A DNA stretch of 64,000 bases, from assembly GCA_963575745.1 (NCBI GenBank), contig CAUYUJ010018483.1, positions 1-64,000 of the forward strand. Reading direction: 5' to 3'. A program made the position numbers and the translations under genes. Each line of letters starts with the position of its first letter. Within the stretch, counting starts at the first letter, position 1. Positions 19,560-31,535 of the stretch are shown piece after piece. This stretch comes from Prorocentrum cordatum (taxonomy: Eukaryota > Sar > Dinophyceae > Prorocentrales > Prorocentraceae). Below the pieces are notes generated by a model. That model was not told where the DNA came from, did no database searches, and saw nothing but the letters and a program-made list of their open reading frames with translations.

Positions 19560-21660
19560 GGCTCAAATGTCTCAAAACCGCCCCAGGCTGGCCCCGGGCC
19601 GCCCCGGGCCGCCCAGGCAGGCTCCAGGACATGTCGGGAGGGCCCCCAGAAGCCCCCAAGACGGCCCCGGAGAGCCCCAGCACGCTTAAAGATGGGCCCA
19701 AGACGCCCGAGATTCGCCCCAGGCGGCCCAAGAGGCGTCCAAGACGCCCGAAGAGGCCTCCCAAGAGGCCTCCTAAGAGGGCCCCGAGCGACAGAAATCG
19801 TCGAGTTCTACTGTGTTTTTCGATGTTTTCGGCCTCCTCGCCTCTTCGGCTTCCCGACGCTCCAAGACGGCTCAAGAAGTCCCCCCGACCGCTCCAAGAC
19901 GGCCGAAGAGGACCCCAAGAGAGCCCCAAGACGGGCCAGGAGGGCCCCCAGACGGTCCCAAGACGCCCCAGGATGGCCCCAGGACGGCCCAGGAGGCGCC
20001 CAAGACGGCCCAAGAGGCACCCAAGACGGCTCCAGGAGCGGCCCAAGACGGCCCAAGACAGCCCAAGAGGCGCCGAGGCGGGTCTCAGACGGCCCCAAGA
20101 CGGCCCAAGAGGCACCCAAGACGGCCCGAGAGGGCCCTAAGAGCCCCCCCGGGAGGCCCAAAAGAAGGCCGAAGAGGCTCCGAAACGGCCCCCACGAAGC
20201 CTTCAGTGCCTTCAGAATTCCCTCCAGGAGCGGGGGAGCGGACGAGAGGCGACAGGCATATCGCAGGCAAAAACGCCCCAAGAGATCCCCAAACGGCCCC
20301 CACGAAGCCCTAAGTGGCCTCAGAATTGCTTCCAGGAGGGGGGGAGCGGACGAGAGGCGACCGGCATATCGAAGGCACAAAAGAACAATGTTGGACGCTC
20401 CGAGGGCCTTCGATGTTTCTCTGTTGGGGAGAGTCGTCGTAGGATCGACGATTGCCGACCGAGGGCAGCGAATCCAGTGGAGGCCCAAGAGGCCCCCAGG
20501 AGCCCAAAAGAGATCCCCAAGAGGTGCCACGGGGCTTAAAAACTGCTTCGAAGCGAGGGGGGCGGACGAGGGGACCGCCTCAGGAGGTTTTGGACGGTTT
20601 TGGGCCTCAAAATCGTCCGCTTTACTATGGTTTTGGAAGGATTTTGGCCTTCTCGCCTTTTCCGCTTTCCGACGCTCGAAGCCGGCCCAAGAGGCCTCCA
20701 AGAGCGCCCCAGAACGGCCCAAGAGGTTTCCAAGAGCGCCCCAAGACAGCCCAAGAGGGCCCCAAGACGACCCAAGAGACGCTCAAGACGGCCCACGAGG
20801 GCCCGAAGACAGGCCCAAGAGGGGGCCAAGAGGGGGACCACGGACCGAAAATCCGAGCCTTCCGCCCCAAGAGGGCGCCAGGAGGCCCAAACAGGCCCCC
20901 AAGAGGCCCCAAGGGGCCGCCAAGAATCCCCCGAAGAGGCCCCAGGAGGCTCCCAAGGAGCCCAAACGAGGCCCCTACAGAGGCCCCAACAGCTTCCAAA
21001 ATGGCCCCGAAGAGGCCTCGAGCCCGCCTCCGAGCTTCCTCGCCGCGAGGGTGCCAACACGGCCCCAGACCGGCCCAGGACGGCCCAAGGCGCGCTCAAG
21101 ACGGCCCAAGACGATTCCAAGACGGTCCCAGGAGGGTGCGCCCAGGACGGCCCAAGGACGCGCCCGTTCGGGGCCTCAAGACGGGCCAAGATGGCAAGAG
21201 AGTCCCAGCTGGCAAAAATCGTTAATTTTCCATTGTTTACTGTTACACCCTTTGCGTTTCCCGCCGTTTCGGCGGTCCGATGCACCAAGAGGCCCCAGAA
21301 AGTCCCAGGAGGGTCCGAGGAACCGCCCAGGAAGGCCCCAAGACGGGCCAAGACGGACCCAGCACAACCCAAGGCGCGCTGCGACGGCTCAAGACGGCTC
21401 CAAGACAGCCCCAAGAGGGTGCCAACACGGCCCCTGCTGGGCCCAGGACGGCCCAAGGAGGCGCACAGGAGGGGCCCAAGACGACTCCAAGGCGGCCTCC
21501 TCACGGTCCCAGACGGCTCCAAGACAGCCCCACGAGGACCCCGATGGGCCCAGGACGGCCTACGGACGCGCCCATGAGGGGCCCACGACGAACCAAGACG
21601 GCCCCATCAGGGCAAACGGCGCCCTCAAGACGGGCCTAGACGGCTCCAAGACGGCCCTTT
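19560..21660 (+). repeat. GGCCCAAGAC array 2
   Basis: About 2.1 kb of the degenerate word with AT-richer core copies near 19790-19870, 20600-20690 and 21205-21285. An unbroken plus-strand frame of about 800 codons spans it, with equally long minus-strand frames; this is a composition effect. Confidence 0.85.
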
Positions 21661-21671
21661 GAGGGAGCCAA

Positions 21672-22140
21672 CGCGGCCCCACACCCTTCGGGCGCACACT
21701 TGGGGGGGCTGGGAGCTTGCGACAAGTCTCCCACATTCATTGTCCTGCCCCATTCTGTTCGCCTGGAGGCCTCCTCCAACCCTGTGGGCGAACAAGAGGA
21801 ATCCCAGCGGGACGCCAACCCTGGGGCCCGTGGGCCCCGCGCCGCTTGGGCAGAAGACGAACGCCGGGTCTGACAGGCCAGCTACCGCCCCCCTTTGCCC
21901 GATATGCTGTGCCATTCTGTTCCCCCAGGGGCCTTGGCAAACTCTTCGGGCCAAGCAGACCGGACCCCTGGGACAGCAGCCAATTGATATGACCCTGGGA
22001 CCTCTCCGCATTCTTCGGACGAGCATCTGGGGGGCCCAGGAGATTCGGACATGTCTTCCCCATTCCTTGCCCTGTCCCGTTCTGTTCGCCCGAAGGCCTC
22101 CACAGACCCTCTGGGCGAACAGAATGGGACATGGCGAACA
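21672..22140 (+). repeat. 163-bp degenerate tandem repeat with stem-loops
   Basis: Three units spaced 162-164 bp around CATTCTGTTCGCC. In units 1 and 3 this is matched downstream by GGGCGAACA(GAATGGG), forming a 10-16 bp stem over a loop of about 25 bases. The duplicate is at 35.68-36.15 kb. Confidence 0.7.
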
Positions 22141-22481
22141 AACCCTCCCGTTGGCGGTGATGCGACTGGATCGCACCATCAAGGCGCGCCCGGAGGTGAT
22201 GGCCGACCCAACAGCGGTTTCTCTTAAGAGTTCACTGGATTTCAAATTTTCTTGAAGCTCTCTTGGGCCCTCCCTGTAGATCCTTGCGAGCCTCCCCGGC
22301 GCTTTCGGTGGCTTTCCCCGATGGCCTCCCGAGCCCTTCCCCGAGCGCTCCTGAGACGCCTCAGATGGGCTTCGACTTCGACGCACATCCCCGAGAGACT
22401 TCGAAACTGTCCTCAATAGGAGGGGGGTGAACGAGCAGTGCGCTGGGCCAAGCTGCTGCAGCGCTGCAAGAGCTCGGACAC

Positions 22482-22576
22482 GAAGGCGCGGTCTCGCTGC
22501 CGCCGCCCGAGCCGCCGCCGTGTTTGTAGATTTTCGGTACAAACTGCGCCGTTCCTCCGAGAACCAGTCCAGAAAG
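22482..22576 (+). repeat. PPR-cassette head module, truncated
   Basis: GGTCTCGCTGCCGCCGCC ... GTTCCTCCGAGAACCAGTCC is the lead seen before PPR exons at 27.15 and 36.49 kb. Here it breaks off and joins directly to a GGCCCAAGAC array instead of a PPR motif. Confidence 0.7.
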
Positions 22577-22579
22577 AGG

Positions 22580-22975
22580 CGCCGAGGCGGGCCTCAGACG
22601 GCCCCAAGACGGTCCAAGAGGCACCCAAGACGGCCCGAGAGGGCCCTCAGAGCCCCCCCCGGGAGGCCCAAAAGAAGGCCGAAGAGGTTGCGAAACGGCC
22701 TCCACGAAGCCTTCAGTGGCTTCAGAACTCTCCAGGAGCGGAGGAGCGGACGAGAGGCGACAGGCATATCGCAGGCAAAAAGGCCCCAAGAGATCCCCAA
22801 ATGGCCCCCACGAAGCCCTAAGTGGCCTCAGAATTGCTTCCAGGAGGGGGGGAGCGGACGAGAGGCGACCGGCATATCGAAGGCACAAAAGAACAATGTT
22901 GGACGCTCCGAGGGCCTTCGATGTTTCTCTGTTGGGGAGAGTCGTCGTAGGATCGACGATTGCCGACCGAGGGCA
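22580..22975 (+). repeat. third partial copy of the duplicated array segment
   Basis: Matches 20085-20466 and 34116-34478 (including GGCATATCGAAGGCACAAAA and GTCGTCGTAGGATCGACGA), ending at CCGACCGAGGGCA, where a GGA microsatellite takes over. Confidence 0.85.
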
Positions 22976-22989
22976 TGGAGAATCCAGAG

Positions 22990-23072
22990 AAAGAGGAGAA
23001 GAAGGTGGAAGAGGAGGAGGAGGAGGAGGAGGAGGCGGAGGAGGAGGAGGAGGAGGAGGAGGGGGAGGAAGC
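22990..23072 (+). repeat. (GGA)n microsatellite
   Basis: GGA/GGC triplets in a plus-strand open frame that leads on to the PPR exon at 23.26 kb. Confidence 0.85.
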
Positions 23073-23249
23073 AGCGGGACCTCCGAGCAGCAGCAGCAGC
23101 TGAGGAACACAGGAGAGCAGGAGGTCCTGGAGGGTGTGGAGAGCGCCTTCAACTGGCCATCGTGGTCAAGGACGCGATTGCCTTTCGGCCCTGCAGCCGC
23201 ACCCCCCCGCGCTTGCCCAGAGACCCCTCGCCACGTCGAGCTGATGTCG

Positions 23250-23520
23250 TGGACGGAGTCCAAAGGTCAGCCCTAGTCAGCTACAATGCTGGGATCAGCG
23301 CGTGCGGGAAGTGCATGCAGTGGCAGCGGGCACTGGCGCTGCTGAGCGAGATGTGCGGGGCGACGCTGGAGCCCAACTTCATGAGCTACGGCGCTGGGAT
23401 CAGCGCGTGCGAGAAGGGCGCGCAGTGGCAGCGGGCACTGGCGCTGCTGAGCGCGATGTGGGAGGGGAAGCTGGAGCCCAACGTGAACGTAATGCCGGGA
23501 GAACCGCTTGCCAGAACGGT
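23250..23520 (+). CDS. PPR exon, two motifs
   Basis: GATGTCGTGGACGGAGTCC and ALVSY lead into two PPR motifs, ISACGKCMQWQRALALLSEM and ISACEKGAQWQRALALLSAM, then a divergent tail NVNVMPGEPLARTVG. The motifs differ from the other cassettes (CGKCMQ, CGATLEPNFMSYG), so this is an older copy. The frame is open from 22427 to 24103, but outside the motifs the composition is array-like. Confidence 0.5.
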
Positions 23521-23589
23521 GGGCACTGATAAGACGCGGCTGAAGTTGCCCAAGTCGCCCCCGGCGGGCCTGGTGGGCCCTGGCGGATT

Positions 23590-25350
23590 CCGAGAGACGG
23601 TCCCAGATGGCCCGAGACGCCTACAGACGGTCCAGGAGGATGCCGGTATGGCCTTCAGACGGCCGCACAGGGCCCCAAGGCGGCCTAAGATTGCTTCAAG
23701 AGGCCCCCCAAGACGGGCCCCGAGAGGCCAAAATCATTTGTTTTCCGTTCGTGTTGTTTCAAGCGTTTCAGCGTCATCGTTTTCTTGCAGTCTCGACGTT
23801 TCAAGACGGCCCCAGAGGCTCCGTCCTCCAGATCAATTTTCCGGGTCTTCCGGGTGCTCGCAGAGTCTCCTGCAAGGCTGCAAGACGGCCCAAGAGAGAG
23901 AGCCTGCAAGACAGCTCAGGGAAAGCCCCAAGACGGCCCAAAGAGGCGCTCAGGACGACCGAAGATGGCCCAGAGATGGCCCCGCCGCGTTCCCCTGCCA
24001 GGGCACCTGCGGATCTGCTCCACGGGTACACATTAATCTTTACCCCTCGCCCTCGCTCTTCCAGACCTTCCGTGCTGATCTTCCACACGCTTGCGCTTCA
24101 TGAAACTCTGAGTTTTCTGGGGGTTCCTGAGGTTTTCAAAGGTTTCAATGCATCACCTTCCGCGCCTTCCGCGGAGGTCGGGTATGGAAGGTGGAGGTGG
24201 AAGGACTGCATTGCAGGGCCCTGCGCTTGCGAAGAAGGCGGGGCCTGGAAAAACGCCCCGGCGGCCCCTGCGAGCCACCGGAGACCCCGGGACGGTCCGA
24301 GAGGGTCCAAGTGCGCTCCGAGACGCGCTGGAGGCCTCCAGGAGTGCTCCAAGACGGTCCAAGAGAGCCTCCGAGACGGTCCAAGGAGAGCCTAAAAACG
24401 GCCAAGATGGTCTCCGAATGGTCCAAGAGGCTTCCAAAACGCTCCAAGTGGGCTCCAAGACGAGCCCCAACAGAGCCTGAACAAGGACAAATCGTCCCAA
24501 TCCCTAGGGACGACGTATAGTTAGGGCTATTCCCGTGCGTTTTGTCTTCCAAGCGTCCAAGACTTCCATTCAGGACCTCAGGATCGCATCAAGACGCCTG
24601 AGGAGGCCCCCATGAGGGCCCCAAGACAACCCAACACGACCTCAGGACAGCTCCTGTGGCGCCCATGACGGCCCAAGAGGCACCCAAGACAGCCCCAGGA
24701 GAGTCACAGACGGCCCAAGACGGTCCAAAGACGTTCCTAAGATTACTCCAGAGGCGCCCAGGACAGCCCCAGACGGCCCCAACACGGCCCAAGAGCCACG
24801 CGGGACAGCTCCAGAAGGCCACCCCCCGTCAGGCTTCGGCAAGGCGGCAGGGAAATAGTCCAGGAAGGCTCCGGAGAGCCCCAGATGCCAGGGCGCCCTC
24901 GTGGGCGCGAAGTTAATTCGCGGTTCGGGGTTTGCGGTTCGGCTCCGACTCCTCACCCTCGGTCGGCGCGAGAGCGCGAAGAATTTCGCGCAGCACGATG
25001 CGCAAAGCTGGGCGCCCTTGATGGAGAGGTTGCCGGCATGGGCTTCAGACAGCCTAGGAGGGCCTCAAGAGGCCCCCCAAGAGGCGCCCCGAGAGGGCCC
25101 GAGAGGCCAGAGTCGTTGGCTCCCCGTTTATCTTTGAGTTTTCCAATGGTGTTGGCGGTCTCCGCCTGTTCGGGCTTCGACGCTCCAGGACGGCCCAAGA
25201 GGCCCCACCAGCGCCCCGCGACGACCCAACGGGCTCCCAGATGACCCACGAGGGCCCCAAGACGGCCCGAGAGGCGCCCAAGACGGCCGAAGAGGGCCCC
25301 AGGAAGGCCCCAGGAGGGGGGAGCTCGAGCTGAAATTCCGCGCCCTCCGC
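23590..25350 (+). repeat. GGCCCAAGAC arrays 3 and 4
   Basis: Two more arrays, with diverged core copies at about 23724-23810, 24480-24560 and 25107-25190. No gene is supported here. 25350-26110 is a CTCGCTCCTC-rich and then CAGCA-rich stretch, also without a supported gene. Confidence 0.7.
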
Positions 25351-26112
25351 CCCAAGATGGCCTCCGAGACCACCAGCGAGCCCCCAAGCGTCCCCCCCCA
25401 GAAGTCCCACGCCCAAATCGAGCCCCCACCCCGAGGCACCCACAGAAACGCCTCGAGTAGGCTTCGGAAGGAAGATCCCTTAGAGAGCGCTGTGACCGCG
25501 CCGGCCACCCAAGAGAGCCCCGTGAGCGACCAAAGAGGCTATCAGACCGGCCACACTCGCGCCGTGGCCATTGAGACATGCGTGCGCTGGCCTCTTGTCA
25601 TGCATCCCTTCACGATCCTCGCTCCACGCTCCTCGCTCCTCCCCGCTCTTTCCTCGCCCCTCGCCTCCCTCTCCCCGCTCCTGGCTACTCCCTTTTCACT
25701 CCCTGTCGCTCCTTCCACCTCTCCTGGCTACTGGCGTCTGCTTCCCCCCCTCCTCTTCGGCTCTCCCTCGTCCCTCCTCGCCTGTCTCTCTCTCCTCTGC
25801 CGTCGCTCCTCCCTCCTCGCCCCGTGCTCCTCTCGGATCGCTCCTCGCTCACCCCTCCTCCCCCGCCGACCCCGGCGCCTCGGTCTGTGCGCCTCGCTCC
25901 TCGCTCCACTCTCGTGAGCTGCAGGCTGCGCCATGCAGCGAGGGTGCCGCAAGGCAGCACTCTGCGGCCTCGGGCAGCCACAGCGCACAGCCGCAGTCCG
26001 CAAGCATGCCACGGGCAGCACAGCACGAGGAAGCAGCAGCAACGGCATGCCGCAGGCAGCAGCACCCTGCAGCCGCAGGCAGCAACAGTAGAGGCGAGGT
26101 CCAGGCGCAACG

Positions 26113-26610
26113 ATGTCACGAAAGCCTTTACGCAACATCTCTGCCGTGGTCCAACGAGCCATCTCAGAAAGATTTCGTGGCCTGTTAGGCCACGGGTCAG
26201 TCCTAGTGACCTACAGCGCTGGGATCAGCGCATGCGAGAAGGGCGAGCAGTGGCAGCGGGCGCTGGGGCTACTGAGCGACATGTGGGGGGGGGGGGGGGC
26301 GAAGCTCGAGCCCGACGTCATCAGCCACAACGCTGGGATCAGCGCATGCGGGAAGGGCATGCAGTGGCAGCGGGCACTGGCGCTGCTGAGCGACATGTGG
26401 GGGGCGAAGCTGGTGCCCGACGTCATCTATACTATATGGCCGGAGGAAGCGGCGTGCCGGAAGGAAAGCGACACAGAGCGGATCAAACGGCAATGGAGCT
26501 CTCCGGCGGGGCCCCGCGTGCTCTCGGGCGGCCCCGGGGCGCTCCGCGCCGGTCTCGGAGGGCCTCCCCACGGAGGTTCGAGGGCCCCGGACGGCCCCAA
26601 GACGGTCTAA
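26113..26610 (+). CDS. PPR protein, two motifs
   Basis: ATG at 26113 (MSRKPLRNISAVVQRAISER), LVTYSAG, then two PPR motifs (ISACEKGEQWQRALGLLSDM and ISACGKGMQWQRALALLSDM) with tail VIYTIWPEEAACRKE; stops at 26610 in the array. The first motif has a run of G bases at 26284-26298 that inserts Gly residues (MWGGGGAKLEPD), so sequencing or slippage could alter the frame. It begins with its own ATG, unlike most cassettes here. Confidence 0.5.
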   Translation: MSRKPLRNISAVVQRAISERFRGLLGHGSVLVTYSAGISACEKGEQWQRALGLLSDMWGGGGAKLEPDVISHNAGISACGKGMQWQRALALLSDMWGAKLVPDVIYTIWPEEAACRKESDTERIKRQWSSPAGPRVLSGGPGALRAGLGGPPHGGSRAPDGPKTV

Positions 26611-27140
26611 CAGGGCCTTCGAGACGGTTCAAGAGTGCTTGTAGACGTCCAAGACAGCCCCCAGACGGCCCAAGGGGCCCCCCGAACGCGCGAAGTGGAC
26701 TCCAAGAAGAGCCCCGAGAGAGCCCGCACAAGCAAACATCGTCCTGCTCTCGCGGGAAAACGTGCGTTGTCGCAATTCCCGTGCCTTTCGTTTTCAAAGC
26801 GTCCAAGAGGACAACTCACGCCTCCAAGATCGTCCCAGGACGCTTCAGGAGCGCCCCATGAGGGCCCCAAGGCGGCCGAAGACGGCCCCAGGACGGCCCA
26901 AGACGGCCCCAGGACCGCTCTTGAGGCGCCCACGACGGCCCAAGAGTCACCCAAGGCAGCCCCAAGAGCGGCCCAAGACGGCCTCAAAACGGCCCCAAAA
27001 CTGCCCCAAGGCCCAAGCCGGCCCCAGAGGCGTCCAAGACCGCCGCAGACGGCACCAAGACGGCCCAGGGGGCACCGAAGACGGCCCAAGAAGGCCCGAA
27101 GAGGCCCCCATGGGGCCGCAAGACGGCCCAAGGGGGTCCC
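26560..27140 (+). repeat. GGCCCAAGAC array 5
   Basis: Degenerate array with one core-like block near 26725-26815. It joins directly to the head module at 27150. Confidence 0.8.
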
Positions 27141-27149
27141 AACAGGCCC

Positions 27150-27531
27150 CCAGAAGGCGCGGTCTCGCTGCCGCCGCCCCGGCCGCCGCCGTGCTTATAG
27201 GTTTTCGGGACAACCTCCGCCGTTCCTCCGAGAACCATTCCAGAAAGATGTCGTGAACGGAGTCCACGGGTCAGTCCTAGTCGGCTACAACGTTGGGATC
27301 AGCGCCTGCGAGAAGGGCCAGCAGTGGCAGCGGGCGCTTGCGCTGCTGAGCGAGATGTGGGAGGCGAAGCTGGAGCCCAACGTCGTCTGTACTACAATTC
27401 CGGGCGAAGCGCGCGCGAGAAGGTCAGGCAGTGGCAGCGCCTCAGGCCGCCCAGAGCTCGCGGGCCGCCCGGAGAGCCTCCGGGCCGCTGCCCGACGGGC
27501 CCGGGAGGCCCCCGGACCGCTGGCGGACTGA
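27150..27531 (+). CDS. PPR exon, one motif, with head module
   Basis: Head module (KARSRCRRPGRRRAYRFSGQ, then FLREPFQKDVVNGVHGS), VLVGYNVG and a single PPR motif ISACEKGQQWQRALALLSEM, then tail VVCTTIPGEARARRSG and a TGA at 27529. From 27283 on it is a near-identical copy of the last motif and tail of the gene at 15261-15863. The head is shared with 36.49 kb. This shows a junction of two cassette types within one motif. Confidence 0.55.
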
Positions 27532-29212
27532 TCCAGGATTCCCAGATCGCCCCAAGACGGCCTCAGGAGGTCCCGAAGACGGCCCAAGACGGTCCAAGAG
27601 TGGATCCGAGACGCTCAAGATGGCTTCAAGATGGCTTCAAGACGGCCCGAGACGCTTCCACGAGGCCCCCAGAGCGCTCGAAGTGTACCTCCAAGAGGGG
27701 CCGCAGAAGCCAAAATCGTTGATTTTCTGTGTTTTTTCAGATGTTTCTGGCCTTCTCGCTTTTTCGGCTTTCCGACGCTCCAAGACCGCCCAAGAGGCCC
27801 CCCAGACCGTTCCAAGACGGCCCAAGAGGCCTTCAAGACGCCCCAAGAGGGCCCCAAGACGGCCCAGGAGTCGCCCAAGACGGCCCAAGAGGCCCCAAGA
27901 CGGCCCCAAGAGAGGTCTAAGACAGGGACCCGGAACCGAAAAATTGAGGCCTCCACCCCAAGAGGCCCCCAGGAAGCCCCAAGACGCCCCAAAGAAACGC
28001 GGGGACGCTCCCAAGACATCCCCAGGAGGCCCCAGGACGCCCCACAGAGGCTCCAAGAGGCCCCCCAAAGGCCGCCAAGCGCCCCAAAAGGCCTCCAAGA
28101 GGCCCCAAAAGAGGGCCCAAGAGGCCCCAAGACGCCCCCAAACTGCTACCAAGAAGCCCCCAAACTGTCTCCCAGAGGCTCCCGAGAGGCCAACCACGAG
28201 ATCCTAACCAGCATCCACGAGATCTCAGGCCCTCGGCGAGATTGCCCGCAGGCCACTACAGCCGGTTCGGGGACCCTACGTATACCAGTACCAGCACCCT
28301 TGGCTGTATCGGGGGCCTCACCGCTGCTCTCTCGGTTCTGCTGGCTTCGACCTGCCAGAGCTCTGAGCCGCTCCCCGACGCCCCCAGGACGCCCCTGGAG
28401 CGCTCCCCGACGGCTCCCGGACCCCGACATCGCTCCAAGACGGCCCCAAAGACGTCCAAGAGAGCCGAAGCCGATCCGGCCAGAGCCCCACGACGGCCTC
28501 GAAATGCCCCAGAGACGTTCCTCGAGGGCCCCGTGGACCATGCCTTGAGTTTGGGGTGATCGCGCACAGTCCCAGCGCGATTAGCAAAAACCCATTCCTT
28601 TTCACGCTTCCAGGTCAGTGCCCCCGCGGCTCCCCGACTGCTTTCTGAGATCGCCCCTGGACGTGGCCCCTTACACGTCGGCCCCACGCGTGGCCTCCAA
28701 ACGGGACCCCCAAAGGCGGCCCCCACACAAAGCCTCCGAAGGTCGCCCCTACCGCCCCAGTAAGCGTGGCCCCCGAACGTCAACCCCACGCGTAGCCCCC
28801 AGGCGCCCCCAAACGTGGCCCCAAGACACACAGCCCCCAACCATTGCCCTCAAACGTGACCGTCACATCTGCCCCCGAGCCCCGCACCCTCAAACGCGAC
28901 CGTCACATGTGCCCCCGAATCCCGCACGCGGCCCCCAAACATGGCCCCCGGCAGGGCTGCGAACGTTGCCTCCAATCATGACCCCCTGACGAGACCCCCC
29001 AACGTGGCCCTCAAACGAGGCCCCCCAACGTAACGCCCAACTCTGGCCCCCACGCGTCCACCCCCCATATCGAACTTCTCGCGCACAGGGACTCTGTAAG
29101 ATCGTTCGGGCCCCCTTACTCTGATTGTGTCTGAAAACCTACGTGTTTCTGCTAATCGCGCCCAGGCCTTGCGCTATTAGCAAAAACGCATTACTTTGAC
29201 GCTTCCAGCGCT

Positions 29213-29395
29213 TCCGACACGTGCGCGTTCGGGACCAACGCCTGGATCTGCGGGCCGTGGATTTTCCACGGGTTCACACTAGTCAGCTACAGCGCTGGGA
29301 TCAGCGCGTGCGAGAAGGGCGAGCAGTGGCAGTGGGCGCTTGCGCTGCTGAGCGAGATGTGGGAGGCGAAGCTGGAGCCCAACGTCATCTCTACT
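29213..29395 (+). CDS. PPR exon, one motif
   Basis: Acceptor-like CTTTGACGCTTCCAG, then ASDTCAFGTNAWICGPWIFH, LVSY and one PPR motif (ISACEKGEQWQWALALLSEM), tail ISTTLQEHVRARRAQAQ; stops at 29560. It is the duplicate of 19233-19530 minus one 105-bp motif. Confidence 0.5.
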
Positions 29396-30484
29396 ACATT
29401 GCAGGAGCACGTGCGTGCCAGACGGGCGCAGGCTCAAATGTCTCAAAACCGCCCCGGGCTGGCCCCGAGCCGCCCCGGGCCGCCCAGGCAGGCTCCAGGA
29501 CATGTCGAGAGGGCCCCCAGAAGCCCCCAAGACGGCCCCAGAGAGCGCCGGCACGCTTAAAGATGGGCCCAAGACGCCCGAGATTCGCCCCAGGCGGCCC
29601 AAGAGGCGTCCAAGACGCCCGAAGAGGCCTCCCAAGAGGCTTCCCAAGAGGGCCCCGAGCGACAGAAATCGTCGATTTCTAGTGTGTTTTTCGATGTTTT
29701 CGGCCTCCTCGCCTCGTCGGCTTCCCGACGCTCCAAGACGGCCCAAGACGCCCCCCCGACCGCTCCAAGACGGCCGAAGAGGACCCCAAGAGAGCCCCGA
29801 GACGGGCCAGGAGGGCCCCCAGACGGTCCCAAAACGCCCCAGGACGGCCCCAGGACGGCCCAGAAGGCGCCCAAGACGGCCCAAGAGGCACCCAAGACGA
29901 CCCCAGGAGCGGCCCAAGACGGCCCACGACAGCCGAAGAAGCGCCGAGGCGGGTCTCAGACGGCCCCAAGACGGCCCAAGAGGCACCCAAGACGGCCCGA
30001 GAGGGCCCTAAGAGCCCCCCCGGGAGGCCCAAACGAAGGCCGAAGAGGCTCCGAAACGGCCCCCGCGAAGCCTTCAGTGCCTTCAGAATTCCCTCCAGGA
30101 GCAGGGGAGCGGACGAGAGGCGACACGTGCGTTGGGCGCCTGGGCGGCCCCGTCGCGGAGAAGATCGCAGGGACGGGGACATCACGATGGCGAGCACCCC
30201 GCGCCATCACGACGTCGTGGACCGCGACGTCCGCTATTCTTGCGGGGAGTGCGCCCCGCATGTGCAGGCGCCGCATTTTAGTTGCGTTTGCACCTCCTAT
30301 CTTCGGTTCCCAGCACGCCTCCTATCCCAATCCCCCGAACTTGCTCGCACTCCTGGCCATGCAGCCGCCATCCCTGTTGCCGTCGCCGTCGTCGTCACAT
30401 CCGTGAGCTGGACGGGGCCTTCTCAGCAAAGGCAGAGGGGGGACGGAACGACGACGACGACGGCCACGACTACGACGAAGGCAA

Positions 30485-30486
<2 letters not shown>

Positions 30487-30556
<70 letters not shown>
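30487..30556 (+). repeat. (GAC)n microsatellite
   Basis: About 23 GAC triplets, continuing as GACGGCG variants to 30650. Confidence 0.9.
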
Positions 30557-30563
<7 letters not shown>

Positions 30564-30749
30564 GTCGGCGGCCGCGACGGCGACGACGCCAGCAGCGACG
30601 CCGACGGCGACGGTGACGGCGACGGCAAATGCGACGTCGACGGCGCCGCCACGGGAGGGCCCCGACGAGGGCTCCGTACTTTCCCGGGCCCCCGAAGCAG
30701 ACCGTCACGCAGACAGGCGCGCTCCGACGGAACCCCGCGGTTGTTTGCG

Positions 30750-31145
30750 TCGGGCCTCATCGGGGGGGAGGCGGCGGAGATCTAATCAGGCGGACTCGTG
30801 GGGTTTGCTTTCTTGGAGGCTCGTGTAGCCGTCTCGGGCTCTGTTGAGGCTTCATTGGGGGCCTCTTGGGGCCTTTCTGGTTGGGGGCCTCAATCTCGGG
30901 GGAGGCGGAGATCCATTTAGGTGGGCCTGGGTTTTTTTTCCTGGGGGCCCTTGTGAGCTCTTCGGGGTGGTGACTGGATCTCGGGGAGGGCGGAGACCCA
31001 ATGAAGCGGGCCTCCAGAGGCTCCTTCGGGGGCTCTTGGAGCTGTCTCGGGCCCGTTTCGGGGTCCTCTGGGGGCGTCTTGGGGCCATCCTGAGAGCGGG
31101 CGATTCGATCTCGGGGAGGGCGGAGATCCAATCTGGCAACCCCAG
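30750..31145 (+). repeat. four degenerate copies of a GGAGATCCAAT motif
   Basis: TCTCGGGGAGGGCGGAGATC-like words at about 30756, 30893, 30973 and 31110, separated by TCTTGGGGCC-type sequence. No coding sense. Confidence 0.6.
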
Positions 31146-31515
31146 GGGGGGGCTCTCTCGGGGGCTCTTGGAGCCGTCTCGCCTGCCGTCAGACTGGACG
31201 CCGTAGAATACTTCGCGTGGCAATCGTCTTCAACTCTTCACGCTTCGCGTATCCCTACCAGCCCATCTACAAGCAATCGCCAGGGGAGTTGCCTTGATCA
31301 GACCTGTGTAGCAGCATGCGGCCTCCCAAGGGGGGGGCTCTCTCGGAGGCTCTTGGAGCCGTCTCGCCTGCCGTCAGACTGGACGCCGTAGCAGCCTTCG
31401 CGTGGCAATCGTCTTCAACTCTTCACGCTTCGCGTATCCCCACCAGCCCATATAAAAGCAATCGCCAGGTGAGTTGCCTTAATCAGAACTGTGTAGCAGC
31501 ATGCGGCCTCCCAAG
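31145..31515 (+). repeat. 185-bp tandem duplication
   Basis: Two copies offset by 185 bp, both with GCCTGCCGTCAGACTGGACG, GTGGCAATCGTCTTCAACTC and CAGCATGCGGCCTCCCAAGG. Confidence 0.9.
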
Positions 31516-31535
31516 GGGGGAGATAGTGCTGTTTA

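Larger units (their letters stand above)
15616..22576 (+). repeat. large duplicated block, copy 1
   Basis: Three collinear segments reappear at 27.28-36.59 kb: 15616-17507 (to 27283-29186), 19209-20230 (to 29186-30122) and 20111-22576 (to 34122-36586). The last pair is nearly identical over 2.47 kb at a constant offset of 14010-14011 bases. 17508-19208 has no counterpart in the other block. Confidence 0.9.

Noticed and set aside
19245-21662. Plus-strand open frame of about 800 codons and similar ones at 33.3-35.2 kb
   Set aside because: The codons come from the degenerate GGCCCAAGAC word. Minus-strand frames of the same region are equally open and the PPR part is in a different frame.
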